In this document: in pieces, positions 24,676 to 30,950 of the stretch
Position numbering within the stretch: position 1 is the first letter of the stretch
How the letters are laid out: the number at the start of each line of letters is the position of its first letter
Assembly: GCA_949051815.1 (NCBI GenBank)
Contig: CARQVR010000038.1
Coordinates: 1 to 30,950 of the forward strand
Length of the DNA: 30,950 nt
Direction of reading: 5' to 3'
Origin: an uncultured Lachnospiraceae bacterium
GTDB taxonomy: Bacteria > Bacillota > Clostridia > Lachnospirales > Lachnospiraceae
Notes under the pieces: generated by a model
Database searches by the model: none
Told to the model about the DNA's origin: nothing
Seen by the model: only the letters and a program-made list of their open reading frames with translations
Position numbers and translations under genes: made by a program

Positions 24676-24704
24676 ATTATAGCCCTCTTTCCATACATAT
24701 TCAA
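24676..24704 (-). promoter_or_regulatory. Promoter of the internal cassette
   Basis: Minus strand: TTGAAT (24704-24699), exactly 17 bases, TATAAT (24681-24676). It is among the best promoter matches in the window and lies directly after the terminator of giant gene B, so the cassette is an independent unit. Confidence 0.75.
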
Positions 24705-24743
24705 ATGATAAAAATAATTTTATCACAATAATACTGCAGGCTC

Positions 24744-24785
24744 AAAAAACGCCCCTCGGCCATCACGGCTTTGGGGCGTTTTCTT
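24744..24785. terminator. Terminator after giant gene B
   Basis: AAAACGCCCC pairs with GGGGCGTTTT (left arm 24746-24755, right arm 24773-24782) with an inner GCC/GGC pairing. U-runs are present on both strands. On the minus strand it ends giant gene B and insulates the cassette promoter. Confidence 0.85.
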
Positions 24786-24835
24786 TTCAGCAACGATCAG
24801 TTGCTGCCTTTTGCTATAAATATTTTCAGATCTTA

Positions 24836-27800
24836 TTAATTATTTTCACCTGCGCTTTGTGTAACAGTAACTGTGACTGTTGCAGACTGAGTGCTATCAA
24901 GCGTAGAGGTTGCCTTTACAGTCAGCGTTGTCTCGGACTCGTTCTGTCCAACACTCAATACACCATTGTTAATGCTGGAGTCGCTTCCGCTGTAGCCGTC
25001 AAGTGTCCATGTAACCGTTTTGTTCTCATCTGTCAGATTATCGCCGGTTACCTCTGCCGTAAAGGTTAAACTGCCACCAGCAGCAACGGATTCAGCGGTT
25101 GTAACTGTACCGTCTTTCTTGATTTCTACCTTCGTCACCGTAGGATTCGCAGGCGTATCTTCCTGCTGCTGGGGAATGACAAACTCGAAAGGTATCTCAT
25201 GTTTCTCAGTCACACTATTCTGTCCAATCAACAGCTTACCGCTCACCTTACCTGCCGCTTGCGTGGTAGCTGCTTCAAACGTAAAGTCATCATTCGCTCC
25301 GGCTGTGTCACCATCAGCAGTGGGTGCCTCGGCTTTTGCAGCGTAAGTAATGGTAAAGCTATCCTTATTCTCTGCATCGGCGATTACTTTCTTCGCTTCG
25401 TCGAGAATGGTCGTCTTCATGGCAGCTTCCGTAGCATCCTTATTTGTCAGCCATGCGGGAGCAGGATTGGCCTTCTTCACCTCAGCCACCCAGTCTGTAA
25501 TCGCTGTCTTCGCATCTAACAGGCTCATGATATTAGGCTGAACCACCTTGAGGGTAATGGTAACCGCCGCACCATACTTCTTATAGGTCTCAAATGTCGG
25601 ATTCTTGCCCTCTGCAAATTCTCCGAGATAGAAGCTCTCCTCAGGAATCACATATACGGTTGCCTTAATGCTGCTCTTGGTCGTAGTCTCTTTCAGAGTC
25701 AGCTTGATCTTTCCGTTATCCACAATCGCTGCCGACGTATCAAAACATGCCTCCGTCTTCGTTCCGGTGGTATCAAACATTGCATGTTTAATTGTCACAG
25801 GCGCTTTGTTTGCCAGAACATCTACGGTTGTGGTTGCTGCCACCTTGCTCGTGATCTCGCCCTGAGCCGCTGTGTACTTAGCGACAGGCTTCGTGTCATT
25901 CAGCTTTACAGTGATCTTAACGGTATTGGTGCCTGTGCCGGTGCTGTACTCATAGTAGGACTTGTTGCTTTCAGCCGTGTAGGTCAGATATCCTGTCAGA
26001 TCGTTCTTGTTGTTCTTATCCAGCAGGTGCGCAACGTCAGCGCCATTTTTGAGCTGCAACTTACCGTCTTTGATCTCAAAGTAAGTCATAAACGCATTTG
26101 CCTGACCGCCAAAGTTTGCATTCTGTAAGGACAGGTTCGTAAGCTTCAGATCCCCTGCCGGAATACTTGCCTTACCGCCGATCACAACACCGCCATCTCT
26201 GGTTGCGATGGTGTAGGAGGTGGTAGGCTTGAAGGTAAACTTCTTGGTCTTTTCCACCTTCACGGTTGCCGCAACTGCAGGCGCTGCCGCCGTGAATGCA
26301 TCCCCGCTCTTGCTTCCTACAGATACTTTCAGTGCATAGCTGTTCTGCAGATATTCCACATCGCCTGTAAATCCAAGCTGTACAGTCGCTTTCTTAGTCG
26401 TGGCATTAAAATCGGTCAATGTAAGATCGTGAACAGTAGTCGTAAGACTATCCGCAAATGTAACCAAGTCATTCCCATTCTTAAGGGTTGCTTTTGACCA
26501 GTCTACATCTACCATGGCTGCCGCCGTCTTTCCATCGCCGGAAAGACTTGCCGCAAACTCTGCGGGGATATCCAATTCCAGCTTAACATTCTGCTCATCA
26601 GAGTCAGCTACCCGCTTAAGGCTGCCGACTACCTTAGCCTTCACCTTAACGCCGCTTGCAACAAAGCTCTTGTTTGTCAGAACGTAGGTCTTCTTAACAA
26701 CAGGGTTCTTCGACTTGTCGGTAAGCTCGATCTTTACCTCCGCCTTATCCGTGGTAATAACTGCCTCAGCCCCGTTCTGCTCTACTTTCTTACCACCCGT
26801 AACTTTAATGTCATAATTCGTAAACTCCAGAGCGGTATTCCACTTATTCTCGGAATCCTTCTGCATAAGCTCTGCCATCAATAAATTCGTGGCGGAACCA
26901 TTATAATCCTTAGTCAAAGCTGTATCTGTCGCCGGATCATAAACAGCAGTATTATCATTGGTGATCTTCAATCCAAGCTCACCTTCTGCGGAATCATAGC
27001 CCACATTGAGTTTTATGCCAAGTGTCGCTTTGCTGCCATCGTTAGCCGTTACCGTGAGTACCGGCTTGGTATTCGCCTTCGCAACGGTAAGCGTATTACC
27101 AGTTATGATGACATCCTTAGCCTTGCTGGATTTGTAGGTCAGATTCTCTGCTGCGATTTCATTCGCCGTATCTACATTATATGTGTCGCCGGCCTTAAGA
27201 GCAGCAGCCTTTGCATCTACAACCTTTATCGCCGCGCCGTCCAGTTCACTTGCCTCCAGAAGTACTTCTGTCTTGGGCTTGCTCTCAGTGGATACCGCAA
27301 GAACCTTATCGGACGCGCCAACGAGTACGAGCCTGTTCATATCAAGGCCTTCGTTGGTGATCGTAACTGCCTCGCTGTATGCTTCCGTCGCGTCACCGAT
27401 GACAGCCTTATCATTGTCTACGGTCACTTTAACCTTAAAGCTGTTGTCTTTATCATCAGCTTTGATGACATAATCCTTGGCAACGGTTACCGTGCCGTTC
27501 TTTGCATTGATCTGTACCTTAGGATCCGCAAATGCAGCACTTGTGTCATCAGCCTTAACAAGCGCCCATTTCACCTTCTTGGTCTTAGGCTGTTTAGCCT
27601 TATCCTTGCCGGTCGTGTCATTGTTGTAAACCGGTGTAACTTTAAGAGTCGCAGGCTTGTTTACAGCCTTGTACAGGCTGGTAGTAGGAACTGCTACCCC
27701 TAACGTGTTAATACCCTTTACGACTGTAACAACGATGGTCGCCTTGGAAGCTACCATATTGTTATTACTATCCGAAAGCGCTACCACCTGAATGGTGTGC

Positions 27801-30800
27801 TTTCCTACCGCAGTCTTTGCGGATGCAGACGCTATAATCTGTCCATCCTTTACGCTTACATCCAGTCCTTCATTTTTCTTTAATCCAGCCGTGATATCCG
27901 AAACATTGCTGTCTTCAAGCTGCATATAAGTGGTAATCTTGTTAAACTGCGGTGTTGCAATCGCAACATTACTCTCGCCTGTGTAGATAGTCGTCTTACC
28001 CTTTTTCAGTTTAAGACCTGCTTCCCATGCGGGAGCCTGTGTAGCGAAAGGCTTGTTGTCCGCTGTTGCAAAAACCTTGCTCTCGGCTACTGTCTTTTCA
28101 GCGTCAGTAGGCTCTGTGTCTGCCACCTTTGCATGTACCAGAGATACGGTTACCTTGTAGCTGCATGCGCCGCCATCACCGTAGTTCTTACCTGTCGAAG
28201 CCAGCTTTAACTCATAATCCTGTGCATCAGTGTTCTTACGCACATACTTGGTTACGCTCTGCTCTAAGTTTTCAGGCTTGGTACCGGTTGCCTCTGCTGT
28301 GATCTTGTAGTAAACGCCGCCGACTGCCATGTCCTTGTCTGTCTTTGCGGACAGAGAAAGATTCAGGCTGACGTCTGTCGCGCTCTTAAGCGTTACCTTA
28401 GGAGCAGCGGTCGTATCAGAAATCAGAGCCGTGGTCTTTACGACTACTTCTTTGCTGACTGCACTGTCGCCTTCGCCGGCAGATACGGTTACCTTTACGC
28501 CTTCCGCAGGTGTTACAGTCTGACCTGTGGTGATGATCAACTGGCCCTCTACGATTTCGGGCTGTTTTGCAAGATAGCCTGCTGTTACATCTGCCGCTTC
28601 TGCTTTGGCTTTGATTTTGCTCATTTCGCCTTTTGTCTTTACCGCATATTTCTTTACGGTGTCCGTAGGCTGATTTGCTTTTGCGGGAACAGTGATGTCA
28701 CCTGCTGCCGTGATCGCCTTGGATGCCTGTAAAGTATATGTGAAGGTCTTGGCAGCATCGTCTGCGCCAACGGTTACCTTCAAGGTGAGTTTCTTACCTG
28801 AAACAGTCGCTGTGTCAGCGTTGCCCAGATTGATCTCTACCTTCTTATTTTTGATGGATACGACTGCGGGTTTGCCCGTTGCAGGAACCACTTCCGCAGT
28901 ACCGCTGAGAAGCTTCGCTTCACCGGGCTCCACAAGCGTCTTGCTGGTACCCTCACCGATGGATGCCTTGTAAACGCCCTCATAGCTTACATTGTAAACG
29001 TTCTTTACAGGGGTAAGCGCGTTGCCGTTCTCATCTTCCAGCGGCAGAGCTGTAAGCGCACCTGTCGCATCAATGCTGACTGTCACGTCAGCGGTAAGCG
29101 TTGCCAGGAACTCGGAAGCGTTGTTGGCAACCTTAGCCTTAACTGCAGCAGCATCGCCAACCGTGTAGCTTACGCTGTTCAGGATCGCATTGTCTTTTGC
29201 AGTAACCTTAACGGTAAGCTTTCTGCCCTGGATGTATTCAATCGGATTCTCTGTATTTACTAATCTGCCGTCAATACTTACATCCACATTGTCAGTGCCT
29301 GTAAAGCTGATCGTCTTTTTCGCCTGCTGTTCATCAATGGTATATTCATCCGCCAGCTTGGAGGCTAAGATCATGTAAGAGTAAGTAGTTTTGCCAGAAG
29401 CGGTCACTGTATCGTATGCATCAACCGTCTCTGTTGTATCGGTTCCGTTCTCCTCTGTCGTTTTGGTTATAGCCGTTACAACCGGCTCATAAGCCTCGGC
29501 AGTCGTAAGAGAGAAGGTAACTCTCTTGGCACCCGCCGCTACAGGGTATTTGCCTTTGTTCTCACCATCCTCCGTAACAGGGGTGATTGCGGTATTGTCA
29601 GCTTTCACCTCGCCAAGCGTCAGGTGAGATGCGTTGTTCTCAATTCCGAAATGCTTCGCAGCGTCGCTGCCCTTTGCCTCGGTTGCTACTGTAATTTTGG
29701 TATCGGCGTTGACAGCCAGCGCAACCTCATACTGTACAACCCCGCCTTCTCTGGTCTGTTCCGGAGTTGTGTTGTCTACAGGTGTAGCTACTACATCATT
29801 GACTTTAACCTCGCCAATCTCATAGCCTTCCTCCGCCGTGAAAGACACAAGGATCTTTTCAAGGCGTGTCAGCTTCTCGGGATCGCCTGCCCGGTATGTT
29901 CCGGCAGTGTTATCCTGATCTGTAACACCAGCCGGAGCAGCCACCGTCATGGTAGCGGTCTTTCTGTCGCTGCCCGCCGCCATATTAAAGGTGAAACGGC
30001 CTACCTGTGTTCTGTCAAGAGACGTTGTAACGGTAATGCTTGTATCAGCCGTAAGCTTTGCAATGGTATAAACACCAGCCGCAGGAGTAAGTACCACATC
30101 GCCAGCTTTCACTTCATCAATCTGGAAAGGCGCTTTCGCCTCCAGCTTGAAGCTGACTTTGGAATTTTCCACTGCGGAAATTTTCCAATCGCCTTGTGTC
30201 TGGTCGTTAAGCTCACCGGTTTCTGCTGCTGCATCGTTGATCTTGATCTCGGTAACTTTTTCAATATCGGTATGATCGGTAAAGCTGACATCATAATTCG
30301 CAAGCGCTGCTACCGTCACAGTAATGGCTACATCGCCGGTTACGTTCGTGATGGTTGTCGTACCATTCCATCCGTCTGTAAGGTCTACCTTTTCTCCGCC
30401 GCCCATTGTATAGGACACCTCAGTGATCTTGTGGGTAGCCTTTGCGGCATCCTTTAAGGAAGCGTTGATCGTAAGGCTTGCACCTTCCTCCACATTGCCG
30501 TCTGCCGCAGTGGTGGAAAAGGCAATCGTCCCGTTACTTTCAAAATCTGTAACCGGACTATTGTCTACAGTTACAGTACTGGTAACTTCATGCGTAATCT
30601 TGGACGCCGTGATAGTGATGGTCACGTTGTCAGTGATTTCGCTCTTGGGAATGCCGTAAGCGCCTTCTGACTCTTTAATCGTTTTTTCCTCGCCACTGTC
30701 GCCAACTTTATACTTTACAGCATCGATCTTATAGGTAGCTTTTGCCGTTACGGTAAAAGTATAGTTTCCCTCAGCGTTTGCTTCCTCGGTATAAGAGTCG

Positions 30801-30950
30801 CCATCGGTGAGCTTGTAGTCCACCATAGTCGCATCAGCCACAACGGTGATGCTATGAACCGTACCAACCGCATCTACAGTCGCCGAATCCAGAGAGTCGG
30901 TTGTGGGGTCCACAACTTCTTCCTCTGCAGGCTCCTCTACAGAATCTTCC
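24836..30950 (-). CDS. Giant multidomain beta-repeat protein B (5' end outside window)
   Basis: More than 2,030 codons, still open at the last base. The first visible residues, EDSVEEPAEEEVVDPTTD, equal those of protein A; the sequence then diverges at SLDSATVDAVG. The body begins with tandem ~85-100-aa beta modules of the same 'YKI..V' type. It continues with a block homologous to A in the same order (TKYVR, TGESNVAIATP, KNGTVTVAKDYVIKADDKDN) and carries one helix-plus-strand module near the end (SFTITYAAKAEA, FTFEAATTQAAGK). It finishes with a Big_2-like Ig domain (about 100 aa) ending VTQSAGENN. No wall-sorting or membrane anchor is seen. Signal peptide and promoter, if any, lie beyond 30950. 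Confidence 0.85.
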   Translation of the reverse strand, partial: EDSVEEPAEEEVVDPTTDSLDSATVDAVGTVHSITVVADATMVDYKLTDGDSYTEEANAEGNYTFTVTAKATYKIDAVKYKVGDSGEEKTIKESEGAYGIPKSEITDNVTITITASKITHEVTSTVTVDNSPVTDFESNGTIAFSTTAADGNVEEGASLTINASLKDAAKATHKITEVSYTMGGGEKVDLTDGWNGTTTITNVTGDVAITVTVAALANYDVSFTDHTDIEKVTEIKINDAAAETGELNDQTQGDWKISAVENSKVSFKLEAKAPFQIDEVKAGDVVLTPAAGVYTIAKLTADTSITVTTSLDRTQVGRFTFNMAAGSDRKTATMTVAAPAGVTDQDNTAGTYRAGDPEKLTRLEKILVSFTAEEGYEIGEVKVNDVVATPVDNTTPEQTREGGVVQYEVALAVNADTKITVATEAKGSDAAKHFGIENNASHLTLGEVKADNTAITPVTEDGENKGKYPVAAGAKRVTFSLTTAEAYEPVVTAITKTTEENGTDTTETVDAYDTVTASGKTTYSYMILASKLADEYTIDEQQAKKTISFTGTDNVDVSIDGRLVNTENPIEYIQGRKLTVKVTAKDNAILNSVSYTVGDAAAVKAKVANNASEFLATLTADVTVSIDATGALTALPLEDENGNALTPVKNVYNVSYEGVYKASIGEGTSKTLVEPGEAKLLSGTAEVVPATGKPAVVSIKNKKVEINLGNADTATVSGKKLTLKVTVGADDAAKTFTYTLQASKAITAAGDITVPAKANQPTDTVKKYAVKTKGEMSKIKAKAEAADVTAGYLAKQPEIVEGQLIITTGQTVTPAEGVKVTVSAGEGDSAVSKEVVVKTTALISDTTAAPKVTLKSATDVSLNLSLSAKTDKDMAVGGVYYKITAEATGTKPENLEQSVTKYVRKNTDAQDYELKLASTGKNYGDGGACSYKVTVSLVHAKVADTEPTDAEKTVAESKVFATADNKPFATQAPAWEAGLKLKKGKTTIYTGESNVAIATPQFNKITTYMQLEDSNVSDITAGLKKNEGLDVSVKDGQIIASASAKTAVGKHTIQVVALSDSNNNMVASKATIVVTVVKGINTLGVAVPTTSLYKAVNKPATLKVTPVYNNDTTGKDKAKQPKTKKVKWALVKADDTSAAFADPKVQINAKNGTVTVAKDYVIKADDKDNSFKVKVTVDNDKAVIGDATEAYSEAVTITNEGLDMNRLVLVGASDKVLAVSTESKPKTEVLLEASELDGAAIKVVDAKAAALKAGDTYNVDTANEIAAENLTYKSSKAKDVIITGNTLTVAKANTKPVLTVTANDGSKATLGIKLNVGYDSAEGELGLKITNDNTAVYDPATDTALTKDYNGSATNLLMAELMQKDSENKWNTALEFTNYDIKVTGGKKVEQNGAEAVITTDKAEVKIELTDKSKNPVVKKTYVLTNKSFVASGVKVKAKVVGSLKRVADSDEQNVKLELDIPAEFAASLSGDGKTAAAMVDVDWSKATLKNGNDLVTFADSLTTTVHDLTLTDFNATTKKATVQLGFTGDVEYLQNSYALKVSVGSKSGDAFTAAAPAVAATVKVEKTKKFTFKPTTSYTIATRDGGVVIGGKASIPAGDLKLTNLSLQNANFGGQANAFMTYFEIKDGKLQLKNGADVAHLLDKNNKNDLTGYLTYTAESNKSYYEYSTGTGTNTVKITVKLNDTKPVAKYTAAQGEITSKVAATTTVDVLANKAPVTIKHAMFDTTGTKTEACFDTSAAIVDNGKIKLTLKETTTKSSIKATVYVIPEESFYLGEFAEGKNPTFETYKKYGAAVTITLKVVQPNIMSLLDAKTAITDWVAEVKKANPAPAWLTNKDATEAAMKTTILDEAKKVIADAENKDSFTITYAAKAEAPTADGDTAGANDDFTFEAATTQAAGKVSGKLLIGQNSVTEKHEIPFEFVIPQQQEDTPANPTVTKVEIKKDGTVTTAESVAAGGSLTFTAEVTGDNLTDENKTVTWTLDGYSGSDSSINNGVLSVGQNESETTLTVKATSTLDSTQSATVTVTVTQSAGENN
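30896..30950 (-). repeat. Right arm of 55-base perfect inverted repeat
   Basis: Reverse complement identical to 13116-13170 over all 55 visible bases and cut by the end of the window, so the true arm may be longer. It lies in the N-terminal coding part of giant gene B in the same reading frame as in gene A. The dyad GTTGTGG-ACC-CCACAAC falls at 30916-30900. Confidence 0.95.

Noticed and set aside
21391..24835. A recombinase or invertase gene inside the proposed invertible segment
   Set aside because: None of the three cassette proteins has serine- or tyrosine-recombinase motifs; any enzyme must be elsewhere.
1..30950. tRNA, rRNA, CRISPR arrays or insertion sequences
   Set aside because: No cloverleaf, rRNA-like stretch, regularly spaced repeats or transposase frame was seen by eye.

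Overview
The window looks like a chromosomal piece, possibly ending at a natural contig edge, from an anaerobic Gram-positive clostridium, most likely Lachnospiraceae-like. The basis is a clostridial atp operon with AtpZ and AtpI, a Na+-type c subunit, MecA, CwlD, a SleB-type hydrolase, strong AGGAGG ribosome binding sites, and two giant Ig-like repeat proteins. No 16S rRNA or other phylogenetic marker is present, so the placement is inference.

Region 1 (1-4043, minus strand) is the upstream part of an F-type ATP synthase operon: atpZ, atpI, atpB, atpE, atpF, atpH and the first 261 codons of atpA. The c subunit carries the Gln/Glu/Thr ligand set of Na+-translocating rings. A consensus promoter lies inside the longest atpZ reading frame and argues for a downstream TTG start. 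Region 2 (4122-4598) is a divergent DUF402 gene.

Region 3 (4752-10464, minus) is a housekeeping and cell-wall run: a membrane-anchored SH3/GH18 protein, CwlD-like amidase, Sua5-type threonylcarbamoyl-AMP synthase, RpiB, and a coiled-coil SleB-type hydrolase. A 780-base gap before mecA contains a likely minus-strand structured transcript with its own promoter. mecA (plus) and a small DUF1858 gene (minus) then converge on bidirectional hairpin terminators.

Region 4 (12988-30950) is the unusual part. Two giant multidomain beta-repeat proteins face each other tail to tail: A on the plus strand (2,800 aa) and B on the minus strand (more than 2,030 aa, running off the window). Their bodies are homologous but strongly diverged. 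Yet at their N-terminal coding ends they share a perfect 55-base inverted repeat (13116-13170 and 30896-30950), in frame in both genes and reaching the last base of the window. Near the inner edge of each arm is a dyad, GTTGTGG-ACC-CCACAAC. This is the geometry of a roughly 17.8-kb invertible segment that would exchange whole protein bodies behind a shared acidic N-terminus. The left copy has no visible signal peptide and begins at a GTG two codons after an in-frame TAA, so it could be the silent side of a switch.

Between the tails of A and B, bounded by two strong hairpin terminators, is an AT-richer three-gene cassette (minus) with its own promoters: a 509-aa nitrilase-fold protein with intact Glu-Lys-Cys triad and a CxxCxxCxxC motif, a winged-helix protein, and an unknown 226-aa protein overlapping it by 82 bases. 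No recombinase gene is visible, so inversion, if real, would need an enzyme encoded elsewhere or homologous recombination.
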